From contig NC_134138.1 of the NCBI RefSeq assembly GCF_033958435.1, positions 29,914,598-29,978,597 of the forward strand: DNA of 64,000 nt, written 5' to 3'. Below are positions 44,699 to 56,167 of this stretch, one piece after another; position 1 is the stretch's first letter, and every line of letters begins with the position of its first letter. This stretch comes from Carettochelys insculpta (taxonomy: Eukaryota > Chordata > Testudines > Carettochelyidae). A model generated the notes under the pieces. The model ran no database searches. It was not told the DNA's origin and saw only the letters and a list, made by a program, of their open reading frames with translations. The position numbers and the translations under genes were made by a program.

Positions 44699-45212
44699 CA
44701 GTGTTCCCCAAATTGTGTTCCACGGAACCCCGGAGTTCCACAAAGTGAAAATAAGGATTCCGCAAGAAAATTCCACTACAATAACATTTTATTATTAATA
44801 ATAATAATGAATATTGAAACACATGAATTTTATGAAAAACCATTTTCATTTGTGTTTGCCACAATAGGTGTCCTTGTGTAACGCCAGCTTAGCCAGCGAG
44901 TGGGGACAATGATGTCGCTACTCAGTGCTGTGTGCATAGCCAGTCAGTGGTGCAGTTGCCTCTTATATACTACCTTAAATCCCTGTACTCACACTATTAA
45001 ATCTGTTACATTAAATGTGAGTTTTTTCGTTTTTAAATATGTGCAACTAAACTAAATGTTGATCTCATGACCTTGTTTGGCATTTGTTCATTATTATCCT
45101 CACTTATTTGTGGTCTACTTTTTCAGCTCCATATATGGCTGTTATTAGGAGGTTCTGCAAAATGCTTTTAAGTTTAAAAGGGCTCCGTGGCCGGATAAAA
45201 TTGGGAGCACTG
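44699..45212. mobile_element. hAT transposon, non-autonomous, with perfect 8-bp duplication
   Basis: Ends are CAGTGTTCCCCAAATTG at the left and TTGGGAGCACTG at the right. The 8-bp target duplication AGCTAGTA is perfect (44691-44698 and 45213-45220). Inner subterminal parts also match ('ttccacggaaccccggagtt' against 'gggctccgtggccgg'). At 514 bp with no transposase frame it is a non-autonomous copy, younger than the hATs at 1387 and 18844. Confidence 0.9.
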
Positions 45213-45374
45213 AGCTAGTATGCTATAGCTAGCATGTCTTGTCTTTTCCAATGACACGTGCACTATGGAACTACCTACAGCACACTTTCATCCCCCTCCC
45301 CTGACAGAGACACAATACAAAAGCTCAGTCACAAGATATAGGCTCCATGAGGGAATAAATGAGTGTTTATTTTG

Positions 45375-45445
45375 CCTACATTGTGTTGGTGGTCATACTA
45401 GGTGATCACAATGGTCCCTGCTGGTCTTAAAACCTTGATTCTCTT
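45375..45445 (+). mobile_element. CR1 tail fragment
   Basis: 'actaggtgatcacaatggtc' then 'cctgctggtcttaaaacctt' and GATTCTC is a CR1 terminus. Only about 70 bp remain. Confidence 0.65.
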
Positions 45446-45904
45446 AAATACTTGCTTCCATTTGCAGATATTGGCCTATCCTGCTCTCATTTTCTTCCCC
45501 AATGGACAGAAAGAATATTCACTGCGGTATAAATGCCAAGAAATGTTGCAAGTAAACTGCCAGTCTGCCTTCTGCTGATACACAGAGACTATCCAAAGAT
45601 TTTTGCCTATTTTTTAATCTTCATGTATTTTTGCTCATCTACACAACTATGCCTACCCTGCATACAAACATATGTATCTTTTTATCTTGCTCTTTAAATA
45701 TCTGGGAGATTTTGCATGTGCATGCATGTACACATATACACATAGAAATGAACAATGTTCTGACATATGTAATCACACTGCTTGCATGTTTATGTCCTCT
45801 GTCACAACTTAAACATTACTGGATCGCTTGCAGATAGTGACGCTGTCCTCTGACATGTGTCTTCCTGCTCAGCAATAGGTGGGGTGCAGGCATGCAGAGG
45901 GGCC
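45446..45904. other. no recognised feature
   Basis: Anonymous, AT-rich. Confidence 0.4.
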
Positions 45905-46060
45905 GGCTGAGGTGATTTACAGTGAAAAGAAGAGTAAGTGCAAAAGTAATTGACTAGTGGAACAGTTTCTCAAGTGTTGTGGTTAATTCCCCAGCACTGA
46001 CAATTTTTAAATGGTGATGGGATATTTTCCTAAAAGAGAATTATTTTCAGGAAGCTTTGG
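45905..46060 (+). mobile_element. CR1 fragment just upstream of the 3' UTR
   Basis: 'gactagtggaacagtttctc', 'ccccagcactgacaattttt' and 'attttcctaaaagagaatta' match the C-terminal end of old CR1 copies. The tail is missing. Confidence 0.55.
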
Positions 46061-46064
46061 GGGC

Positions 46065-46150
46065 AGGGACTGTCTCTTCTTCCTGTGTTTGCAGAGTGCC
46101 TGATCTACGACAAGGGATTCTACACACTACCATGACACAGCAAGTAATAA
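46065..46150 (+). repeat. short LINE/SINE tail repeat, copy 1
   Basis: 'gcagggactgtctcttcttc' and 'tttgcagagtgcctgatcta' form a common amniote repeat tail. Copy 2 is at 46560. Confidence 0.45.
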
Positions 46151-46559
46151 TACTACATATTTTCTGTTAACAAAATGTCAGTCCATGTTGTTCAGTATAA
46201 TGCTGCACTAACTGCAATGCTATAGTACTGGGATGTTGCTCTGAAACAGCTTGAGTGAAATAACTAAGTCTTCCTGGGTGTTTAACATTTCACAGGTTAC
46301 TGCATACCTATGTTCTCAGATATGCTCCTACTGAAAGCTCTCTGTTTGAAATAGACAGTGAATAGCGCTCTTTCCATATGCTATTGTTACTCTTTACTTA
46401 ATTGTACTATTGTAGGACACTTTTAGTACAAATTTAATTACATTATATTATATTTTTCCTGATATTCTGGCATCTGAGCACTACCTTGATCAGAGCCCTA
46501 CATGAGGCTTTCCTCTGCAGAATGCAACTTTGTATGGAAAAAAATGCAAACCCTCTGGG

Positions 46560-46646
46560 TCTCTTCAACTCAAAGCTCTTTGGGACAGGCACAGTCTTTT
46601 ATTTATGTGTTTGTGCAGTGCCTAGTATGGTTCCTACCTGGGGACT
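46560..46646 (+). repeat. short LINE/SINE tail repeat, copy 2
   Basis: 'agctctttgggacaggcaca' and 'tttgtgcagtgcctagtatg' match copy 1 at 46065. It stops at the start of a hAT end. Confidence 0.5.
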
Positions 46647-46750
46647 CAAGGTCAGTGTTTCTTAAACTATTTTCCACACAACGCTGGTGTTCTGTGAACA
46701 AGTCGCAGGTGTGCTGTGAGCATTTGGAAAAATAATTCAATGTATATATT
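46647..46750 (+). mobile_element. hAT fragment, left end
   Basis: It starts CAGTGTTTCTTAAACTATTT and continues 'tgctgtgagcatttggaaaa'. Same end family as the element at 1387. The right end is missing. Confidence 0.5.
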
Positions 46751-46944
46751 TTTTGCTATTAAAGCCAGATACGATGTTACTTCATTGCAATGATACCTGA
46801 TTAAATTAAATTACTTCATTTTGCTTTTGCTGTATTTGTTGCTGTTCGTTTGGTTTTGTTGGTCTTGACAACAATTTTGTTGGTTTTGACAATGCTGTTC
46901 TAGGGGATATCACAATATAAATAAATAATTATGATAGTATATGG

Positions 46945-47120
46945 AGATACACATCTCACAGAATTGGAAGAGACCTCAGGAGATCATCAAGTCCAGTCTC
47001 CTGCCCTCTTAGCAGGACCACACACACTTTCTTTCTTATTTGCCCCAAATCCCTAAATGGCCCCCTCAAGGACTGAGCTCACAGCCCTGGGTTTAGCAGG
47101 CCAATGCTCAAACCAATAAT
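46945..47120 (-). mobile_element. tRNA-derived SINE with CR1-like tail
   Basis: The minus strand carries GTGAGCTCAGTCCTTGAGG, then 'ggccatttagggatttgggg', and a tail 'actggacttgatgatctcct'. Same family as 30333-30537. The A-box end is damaged. Confidence 0.7.
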
Positions 47121-47129
47121 AGCAACAGC

Positions 47130-47350
47130 CCTGGGGCACAAAGATTCAAAAGGGTCAGCACTCTCAGCTGCTGCCACCAGTGGCAGTGACCAGAGCCCCA
47201 GACTTTAAATCATCACCAGACCCCTGGGCCCCATATGCTGGACGACATTAAAGGGATGCCAGGGGAGGCTATCCCCAGCCCTGCTCCTTCCACCTGAAGC
47301 GCCTCCCCTTTTGGGAGTGTGGAGCCACCCTCCCACCCCACCTTTACCCA
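47130..47350. repeat. GC-rich palindromic repeat family, copy F
   Basis: 'agctgctgccaccagtggca' and 'ccagagccccagactttaaa' match the family core. It directly follows the SINE. Confidence 0.5.
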
Positions 47351-47814
47351 GGAGCCCAGCAATTCCAGCACCTTTCCCCCACATATCTCTGTGTCTCTCT
47401 GCAGGCAGACACAAATTAATTACTAGCTGGAAACAATGAATTTATATTTGTTCATCCAGTGCTGAACACCCAGAAATCGTTCTCATAACTTTGGCCAATC
47501 TTGTAATCCTCCTCCATCTCTGCCTCCTCAACTCCTTCCTTCCTGTCCACTCTGCCTTGCCTTGCTGGCTGCTGTTTCCTAGAACTGTTAGGTGTCAAAA
47601 GGAGCGTTAGAAAAAAAGATATCCACATGAACTGAGCTATGGAGCATTCTGTTCTCCTTTGCAGTTAATTACATTTTAAGAGATCCAGTGCCTCATTTTC
47701 TGTTTCTTTGTTAACATCACAACTGACAGACTGCTGTAACATGCAGTTTGAAGTTGTTTACTGCAGCACTAATGCGGCAATAAAACGAAAGCAATTATTC
47801 ACACGCTACAGTCC
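47351..47814. other. no recognised feature
   Basis: Anonymous sequence. Confidence 0.4.
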
Positions 47815-47985
47815 ATCCTCGTTCAGCAAAGCACTTAAGCTCACTGGCCCAGTGTCTCGAAGATATCTAGGTACCTAACTCATGGGAATTGAGTGCCTAA
47901 ATACCTTGGAAGATTTGGGCCATTAACTTCAAAGCAACTTAGACAAATACCTAAAGTTATGCCTGTACTTTGCTAAATATGGAGT
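47815..47985. repeat. common reptile fold-back repeat fragments
   Basis: 'ttcagcaaagcacttaagct' and the 'gtgcctaaataccttggaag'/'tttgggcc' unit are short repeats also hinted at near 61865. Partial inverted symmetry around 'catgggaattga'. Confidence 0.4.
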
Positions 47986-48299
47986 GTTGATTCAGAGGTG
48001 TTTAAGCATAACTGCTTACAAGGACCTTTTCTACCATACTTGTGTGGGGCACAAGATAGCTAACACGGCGCTATCAACTCAACTCAATGACTCCAATAAT
48101 GTAACAAATAAGAACAAACTAATTAGAAAAGTTTTCCAGTTAATTATTGGGGTAGCAAATGGTTCTTAAGACATTGCTTTCAATTACTATGAAGTTAGCT
48201 TAGTGATGTAGGCTATTCTACCCTTTCCCCAGTGCATTGTAACTGCTTACCTTGGCTGCATCTGATACCTGATACTGACACGCAATTCTAAACACACAG

Positions 48300-48360
48300 G
48301 GCCAGCTTCTCAGCTGGTGTAAATCAGATCTCAAGCCAATTTACACTGGTTAAAAGATCT
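48300..48360. repeat. short palindrome, CAGCTGGTGTAAATC type
   Basis: 'cagctggtgtaaatcagatc' faces 'caatttacactggttaaaag', giving an imperfect hairpin. Common non-coding repeat type. Confidence 0.4.
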
Positions 48361-48779
48361 GTCTCACACCAGGGATAGGGTAGGAATGATAAACTCTATG
48401 TGTGCATTTATTTTTCAGTGGCGAACCAAACATAGTCCACTACACATGGATTGTAAGATGGGAATAGACTGTACTACAGACACCTCTAAATCTGCTGCAG
48501 CTCAGTCTCCTCCACACATATTACATAATTTTAGGAATGTTGGGAAGAGAAGAGCAGCTCCAAGTGCTCCCAGTGGGTGCATGTTGGTTCCACACACTCT
48601 TGTTGTAGTCTGTTGCCTGGTGAATGGAACTAGAGGGGCTGCCAGCTTCTATGGGCCCCCTGGGAAGGTGTGCGTGTATTTGGGGGCAGGGGGCAGATCC
48701 ATGCCCCATAAGGAGTGAGGCTTTGGGCAGCATCAGCAGGGCGGGAGGCAGCCATCCCTCATCATTGTCTGGGCCACAG

Positions 48780-48970
48780 TGCTGACCCCCTACCCCCAGT
48801 CCTCAGAGCTGTGAGGTGCATGCAGTGTGGCCCTCCAGCTGCAATTTAAAGGGCTCAGGACAATAACCATTGCTGCTGCTGCAACAGTGGTGGTGGCCAG
48901 GAGCCCCAGACTCCTTTGAATTGCCAGGCCCTGGGGCAACTGCCCCCTTTCCCATTAGTGGGCCTGGATG
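48780..48970 (-). repeat. GC-rich palindromic repeat family, copy B
   Basis: The minus strand reads 'gggcagttgccccagggcct', 'aggagtctggggctcctggc' and 'caccaccactgttgcagcag', in the same order as copy A at 19200. Best second copy of the family. Confidence 0.6.
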
Positions 48971-50270
48971 TAACCATCAATATACATCCTCGTTTGGCAA
49001 ACTGGTCAGTACTGGAAACAGGAGACAGAAATACAGATTGTTCCATGATTTCCAGTAGTTTCCTGGTCTCTCTCCCTTTCCCGAGCAGCCAAGAAGCCCC
49101 TTTATATGTCTAGTACTGTAGAAAGGACATGCTGCAATCTCCCAAATTTCAGCACAGAGGAAAATTTCATTAAACTTCAGAAAATGTTGTCAGTGATATT
49201 ATAGAATATACCAGATTGATGTGTGCGGTCACTGTGTGGTCAGGCACATTACTGTACAACTGTGCCAGCACAATATGGTGATGGTAGCCTGGCAAGCCTT
49301 TCTCACCATCTCTTGCTAGTGTGATTAATTTCACTGTCTTCCACTAATGCGAGAAGGCCTGTTGATACGGCTGAATGCATGACATCAATATAGTTGTTGC
49401 TTAGCTCCTGAGTGCCATGATGCAGAAGCAAAGCTTCTACACATCTCCTGAGCGCCACAGGATTAGAACAACGCAGCCTCACACTATCAGTGAAATTTAT
49501 ATACATACCTCCTGTCAGCTTCTGCACACTTACTGCAGCCCTCCTTAGTGGCTTCATGGTTTGCAAGGTATGCTGAGGCTAGCCTCCTAGCTGAGAACTC
49601 AGTTTGTATTTACACATCCCTCCATAACTCCTTCATGCTTAGCTGAGAGGACAGAGTTGCGGTGTCCCAGTGACCTTTCCCATCAGACTTTGTGCAGTTG
49701 GCAAAACACGCAGGAGCTCTCCAGATGTCCCTTTTCAAACTAGTGACAGCCTTAGCCAGTGCCACCTTTCAGGATACTTTTTAGAATACACCTAAGGTGA
49801 CAGCAACCCTCTATAACAGCAGCACTTTCCTGTGTGTCCCCAGCTACGCATGCTGAATGTTAAAAATTTATTGCACAGGCCATTCTCAGCAGCTCTTACT
49901 TCTCCCGCATCAAAACCAATTGTAACCGGAACACTTGAAAACACTGCTACTCAGTGAGGGCTGCCACAATGCCAAATTCAGTCTGCCTAGCCCTCGATGC
50001 TGCTGAAAAAAATAGGTTGCAACATTTTTTGCACTGAAAAGCTTTTCAGAAAGTACTGCATTTTTTTTTCCAGATTTCAAACAAAAAAATCAAATTCAGG
50101 CAGGGATCAGGAAAAATTTAGCTTGATAGGTGACTATTTCAAGTTATAGGGGAGAAGTAGGGGTTCAGTATGGAAATGTTTAGGTTACCTTAACAATAGA
50201 GGTTGATACTACTCCTGGTTATCTAATCTAAAGCTAAACCTAAAGCTATTACAGTAAAAGTATACTTTAG

Positions 50271-50272
<2 letters not shown>
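48971..50272. other. anonymous sequence with one protein-like frame
   Basis: No repeat I can name. See the separate entry for 49303-49566. A run of T at 50061-50069. Confidence 0.4.
49303..49566 (-). other. unidentified 87-codon frame with protein-like composition
   Basis: I do not recognise this frame. Its product has an alternating hydrophobic/charged pattern rather than low complexity, with segments CVEALLLHHGTQELSNNYID and AVSTGLLALVEDSE suggestive of helices. There are no splice signals I trust and no neighbouring exons. It may be a fragment of an old transposon protein or a chance frame. Confidence 0.2.

Positions 50273-50302
<30 letters not shown>
50273..50302 (+). repeat. (GT)15 microsatellite
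   Basis: Fifteen uninterrupted GT units, likely polymorphic. Confidence 0.98.
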
Positions 50303-50304
<2 letters not shown>

Positions 50305-50378
50305 GTAAATATCTACCCATTTTGGCCAAAATATATTCCTTACAGATGATAACATGGCACGAGAAAGATACACATTGT

Positions 50379-50544
50379 GGCTGGGTCTACACGTGCCTCT
50401 TCCTTTCGAAAGGGGCATGCTAATGAGCAGGTTCCAAATATGCTATGAGGTGCTGCATATTCATTGCAGTGCCTCATTAGCATATTTTGAACCTGCTGAT
50501 TAACATGCCCCTTTCGAAAGGAAGGGGCACGTGTAGACCCAGCC
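50379..50544. mobile_element. young palindromic Harbinger-type MITE, 166 bp, TGT duplication
   Basis: Arms of about 72 bp start GGCTGGGTCTACACGTGCC at both ends and differ at only about five positions. The 3-bp flanks are identical (TGT at 50376-50378 and 50545-50547). The arms include a perfect inner palindrome CCTTTCGAAAGG. There is no coding capacity. High arm identity suggests recent insertion or structure-driven repair. Confidence 0.85.
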
Positions 50545-50547
50545 TGT

Positions 50548-53500
50548 ATGTAAGGCCTAGTTATGATTGCACTTAAATCAGGAATAAAGCCACTGTAGTC
50601 TATGTGTTTATGTCAGTTGAAGAGTAACGTCAGCCTTACAACATGTAAGTGATGGTTTTGCCCTCCTCTCGCTCTTAACAATGTTGCATCAATGGGTTCA
50701 ATGTGCATATAAACACATTGCAAAAGCGGCAAACAACTACGCCAAATGAATCCCTGAGGTCTGATCAGCAGCAGACCAGGATTTATCATCCTGTTTTAAA
50801 TTGGAACTGGGAGCACGGCATGGTCATTGTATTGATTGGATTAGAGGAAAATTGAGCTGGCTGATCTGTACGATGACATTATTGAGTTGTAGCTGCAGCT
50901 TTGCCAGAAACCAGAGTTATTATTAGATTATTGTGGGGAAAACAGGTAATGTGGAGGTGAGCAGGCATTAGACTTGATGTTTTCTTGTTCTGAGTCTGCA
51001 GCTAGGGCCCACTGACTGTAAAGCAGCACTCTTTGACTTATCATTTTAATTCACTCATGTTTCTTGAAACCAAGAAAGTTAGTTGCGGAATTCCTCATTA
51101 CAAAGTGAGCACGTTCCCCTTGTTCCTCGTCCAAGGGAGAACATTTGTGCCCTTTAAAAAAATCTTTAGCAATCAATATGCTGCCTGACAGTGTTACTAT
51201 AGCAAAGGTGCAGAAACTGTGGTGTGATGTGACACCTACTGTCCAGTAGGTAGTAACACACTTGACGGTTCACTGGGATCCAAGTCACATCACTGATTTT
51301 TCCATGTGTCAAAACTGATGAAGAAGGGGAAAAAAAAAAAGTGATACTTTGTCCTGCGGGAGACTGTGATAATAAGTTATGAGTCTATTCTGGGCCCTCT
51401 GTTTTACACACACATTATGCATGTTTAAATTCATGGTCTGGTTTTAAAACCACAATGTTCTTCAGTTCAGCTTATTTATGGCTGAGTGAAGAATGCCAGC
51501 AGCTAACACTCCTGTCAGCACAAGACAGGGACCCACAGGTTATGTTTTTGATATGATAATATATTTTATTTTTACGATGCCTGTCAGCAGAAGGATTGTT
51601 GCATGAGATACAGCTGAAATGAAACCACAGCTGCAAGACTAGATCATAAGGCCCAGACCGAATTCTCCATTGACTTGCACCATGCAGGGCTCAATACTGC
51701 AGTCACAGCCAGATGGGAAAGAACCCTGCATAGGCACTGGGATCAGACCGACATGGATCTGGTGTAAAACAAGAATAGCAACACTTTACATGTGCTGTGT
51801 TGGGGTAGAAGTTGCTAGACATAGTGCAGGACAAAGGAGAATCAGGCCCTCTCATGGGATTTTATTTTTATGTTTTTAACATCCATTTGGGGATTTCAAA
51901 TCAATTTGAGAACATTCACTAACTGCTTCCCTCCTCCCCTCTGTTGAATAGCTCAGCAAATGTACAGACAGCGATTATATGATACAATGAATGAAATCCT
52001 GGCCAGACTCCCAACGGCCAAATTCCCACTGATGTTTGTGAGGGCTTAAATTTTGCCCACTGGTTAAGTTAGAACCCAGAACCCAGGAATCGTGTTGCTC
52101 AGCCCCTGACTGCAGTCATCAGATCATGCTCACTAGCAAAATACAAAAGGAAGAAGTGCCAGATCTTCACCTATGCTAACCTTCAACAGCTGAGGAAGTG
52201 TCCTTTAATGAGACATAATTAAAAGCCAGAGAACTTCTCAGCTCAGAAAGAACAGGACTCTCACCTAACATTAAGGCTCCAGACACAGCACAATTCTTTC
52301 TCCTATTTTTGCGTGGCCTCACTCCAGGTTTGAACAATAGCTGAGCATATTCTACCAGCCTAATGTTTGCAAGCAATGATCTGCTCATCAGCTTTGTTTG
52401 GAAATGTGGGCCCAGATCCTTCCAGATATTCAGGTACCAACCTGCCTCTAATCACCTAGGTTTCCATTGAGGCACCAATGACATTTTCAACAACACTTCT
52501 CAGCTGCAGCCTGATCCCATAGGTCCCCTAGGCACCTCCACTGCAGCTGGGAGTGAGTCTCACACGGTACTTGGACTTGAGTTAGTATGCTAAAAACTAA
52601 CCAAAAAGAAGTGGGACATTGCTGCTCTAGGCCTTTAGGTGCACCCTGAACACTCCTACAGAACCAATACCTGTCAGACCCACAGCAGGAGGGCTCACTA
52701 CAGCCTACTGGTAGGGGGAGGGATAGCAGAGCACCAATACAAGAAGCAGTCAGAAGCACAGGGAAAACAGGTGAGAGATACTGACTTAACTGGAGGAGAA
52801 GAGATTTTATGTTTTGGCTGCTACATGCCACCTGTATATGTAGCAACACCTAACTCCAGGAGAAGGTGGGTGGCTGAGGTTCCTGCGTGGAGTGAGACAC
52901 TGAGGTCTGGCCTGTGAACTATACAAACCAAGTCAGCTGTTTGGATGTGTAAATCACTTTCTGCTCCCCACCCCTGTCCCTGGCATGTCACTCCTGGCTA
53001 TCCTAGGCTTGCTGGCCAGCACTGGAAAATCTTTTCCTTAGGTGCCAGCTCTCCCCAGGCATGGCAGTCTGGCCCAAGAACCTAGCCTTAGGCTGAAAAT
53101 CCTCTTGAGCATCAGGCCACCTAAGATGTTAGGCCCTGCTGTGCTGATAGAAGCGATGCTTGTTACCTTTAAGGATCTGGGTCTGAGGGCTTAAACTCTC
53201 TAATAATCAAGCCCTATAGTCTTCCACAAGCCAACAACATACCATGAGCATAAGCAAACAGCAGAAAAACTGTTGCAAGACAGGTTCCCTCTGCTCAGTC
53301 TTAAATTACCACAGCTATCAATATGCTAGCATGCTTCTTTCTTTGGCCTGGGGACAAGTTCTAAGAACCTCCTCTAACATCTATTTTATACTCACTGGAA
53401 ATCCTCACACTGTCCTAATGAGCACTGGATCAGGCCCTTAATGTCAAAGCTGATGTAACAGTTCCTTGCACAGGAAGCGACAATGAAGCCAATAATGAGT

Positions 53501-53730
53501 AGTAGGGTGGAAATAAGAAAAGAAAAATTTAGGCTGAGTATCAGAAGAAACTGACGATTGGTGAGATTTCTTAGCTCATGAACTAGCCCTTGATTTTTTT
53601 ATTTGACAATCAGCCTGGTCAAAATATATACCATGCGTATCATAGTGTACAGTTCTGCTCTAGCCAGGGGACTGAACCCTATTCTGCTTAGGTACTTGTT
53701 CTAGTTGTATTAAATTACAGAATAAATCTT
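50548..53730. other. anonymous sequence
   Basis: A complex AT-rich part at 50740-50960 has no repeat hallmark. Short pieces of common palindromic repeats may lie near 51640-51780 and 52395-52450. No gene was found. Confidence 0.4.
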
Positions 53731-53733
53731 TAA

Positions 53734-54000
53734 GGCTATGGCTATACTATTTTGCGATTTTGAGACACAAATGTATGCCGAAACAGGAACACTTTTGCTA
53801 TTCTGAGCCCAGTATTCTGGTGCCAGTACCTTTCATTGTATAAGGAGTAGAGGAAACTATGAAATAGCTGTTTATTTAGAACTTCAGTGTCATGTGTACA
53901 GCACCAGATTCGAAATAAGAAACTTGAAATAAATTATGCAATTTGCATTGCACTAAAGTCATATGGTATCTCGAGTTATGGCTACAGTGTAGCCATAGCT
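53734..54000. mobile_element. Harbinger-type MITE, 267 bp, TAA duplication
   Basis: Left end GGCTATGGCTATACTATTT, right end complement AGCTATGGCTACACTGTAG. TAA flanks both sides (53731-53733 and 54001-54003), the preferred PIF/Harbinger target type. No frame. Confidence 0.8.
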
Positions 54001-54003
54001 TAA

Positions 54004-54419
54004 ATATTTAAGGTTTGCAAAAAAGATTTTAGCTGATCCAGTGACAAATACTGCAAAAGTGTATTTTATTGCACCAACTTCTCCTCTGTTTTTGTGAACA
54101 GAAGATGGTCCAATAAACATAACCACCTTGTCAATGTCCTGGGACCAACCTGGCTACAACCACATTTCAAGCATTATTTTACCCATGCATCTGCTGTGAT
54201 TTTATATTGGTTTATTGAAGTTGTTTCTGACATGCATTTTGATCACATTCCAACGTTGCATTGGCACTGAAAACATTTAGAGAAAAATCACTTCTAGCTT
54301 ATAGGCAACTCTGCTTCTTCCAGTGAGATGCAGTGGATACCAATGAGAGTAAAACTAACTATACAGCCTTTCCTTATACTGTACTAATAGACGTACTTAG
54401 CACTGTTTAGGTCTGAGGG
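54004..54419. other. no recognised feature
   Basis: Anonymous AT-rich sequence. Confidence 0.4.
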
Positions 54420-55190
54420 TTGTGAGGTGGAGCTGTTTGGGCTGTGGCTTTGGGGCAGAGGACCACTTACCTGTGGCTGGTGGCCTGCAACATGCCAAGC
54501 CCTGGCCCCAGCTGGCCACTCGCTTAATGGTGCTGTCAACCTCTGTGGTCACTCTGGAATATAACTCTTCCCAGCACTCACTGCTCCCCTGTATTCATTG
54601 CAGAGAATAACTGTCATTGGAGAGCATAACTCCTCAGTTTCCATTAATGAGAAACAATCAGATTCTAGGCACATCCCATTGTCCTGGCAGAACCAAACCA
54701 TGACCTTCAGTGGGCCTAACAGTCACCAGGAGCCTGGGAGCAAGGTACGGGGAGGCCCAGCTCCATGCCTGCAGAAGGGGCAGAGTCTCTGGCAAAAGGG
54801 GCAGGGACAAGGGGGGGAGTCATTAGCACCACCCAGAGCACTTTGCTGTGCCCCAGCAGTCAGAAGCTGTGTGGAGCAGCAGAGAGATGCTCCCACAGCT
54901 TTTCAAAGGGGCTCTGGAACTCCCCAAAACCCTGGGCCATTGTGTATTGTGGACCCTGCCTCCATCCCGTCTGTCGGTGGGCCTGCTGACCTTCCTTTAA
55001 GTTATGATAACAGGAAGCTGCATACCAAATTTGGTGATCCTAGTTCTTCTAGTTTAGGAGAAGTTCTTGAATATGGACTCACAGATGGACAGACAGACAG
55101 ATGTGCATTTCTAAAATATATAGTAGATTGGTTTAGCTATAGTAGATACTCAGCATTAGGAGCACCAAATGGTACAGTACTGTGTTAAAC
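54420..55190 (+). repeat. unclassified dispersed repeat ending near a CAGA tract
   Basis: The phrases 'catgaccttcagtgggccta' and 'taccaaatttggtgatccta' followed by an (ACAG)n tract at 55085-55101 are a pattern I recall as repetitive in vertebrate genomes. A 196-codon frame (54598-55188) crosses it, but its product is rich in Ser/Pro/Gly/Gln without any domain, so I do not call it a gene. Confidence 0.4.
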
Positions 55191-56006
55191 ATAAATTGCT
55201 GAAAAATAAAGGAAAAGTTTAAAAATGATTTGACAAGTTACGGAAATTGTTTCTGTGCATTTTTCATTTCAATTATGATGGTTGAAAGCAGCATTTTTCT
55301 TTAGCATATTGAATTTTCAAAGCTGTGTAAGTCAATTTTCAGTTGTAACAACTTGAACATGTTGGTCAGCATTACACAAACATTTTAGAATTACAAACAA
55401 CTTCCATTCCTGAAGCATTCTTAACTTAGAGTTACTATTGTATATATTCAACTACTTACAGCACATGTATTTTAACTTAAGGGTTTCTCCTTTTTTCTTT
55501 TGCAAAAGTGGTGGTAGTAACATTGTGGTTTTGGAAGGAATTAATTAGCAATACATTAGCATGAGACAGGCTGGTAACCTAGAGAGCATTTCAGTAGCAG
55601 TGACAGTATAAATGCCAAATGGCTTTTGAGATATATATATAGATATATATCGTAATAATTAATTTAACTGTGTTGTTCTTTTACTGGCTTGTTGATTTTT
55701 TGGTTTTGGAAAGATGAGTCATCTGATGCCTGCTCTTGCAAACCCTTCCTCTATTAGGAGCAGGGTCTGCTAAGGTGAGTAATCCCACTATCTTCAGGAT
55801 TGCTAGCAAGAGTATGTTCACAGCATCAGGCACTGATTAGCTGTAAATAACAAGGTAAGCTAGTACTGTGTCCCCTCACCAGTCCTTACATTTTGTGTAT
55901 GTTAAAATACTTGACCTGATTACAATGGTATTAAATGGATAAACCATCAGATTAGCTCCACTCCCGGTTTTCTAGATGGGATTTAGAGGTAAAAGCTTCA
56001 GTTGGC
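55191..56006. other. no recognised feature
   Basis: AT-rich. A short (AT)n-like run lies at 55632-55650. It ends at the TAA target site of the next element. Confidence 0.4.
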
Positions 56007-56167
56007 TAAGGGTATGTCTACACTATGAAATTAGGTTGAATTTCTTAATGGAGTGTGTTTCTGTTAGTGTTACCAGCTTCAACTTTATCAGCAATGCATT
56101 ATGGGTAACTATCCCACAGTTTCTGCTGTCCACTTGCATTGTGGGTTTCTATCCCAGTGTCTGAGGG

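Noticed and set aside
50273..50302. Regulatory role for the GT repeat
   Set aside because: Simple microsatellite; nothing nearby supports a function.
54598..55188. 196-codon plus-strand frame
   Set aside because: No domain or splice context, low-complexity composition, and it ends past a CAGA microsatellite inside what looks like a dispersed repeat.
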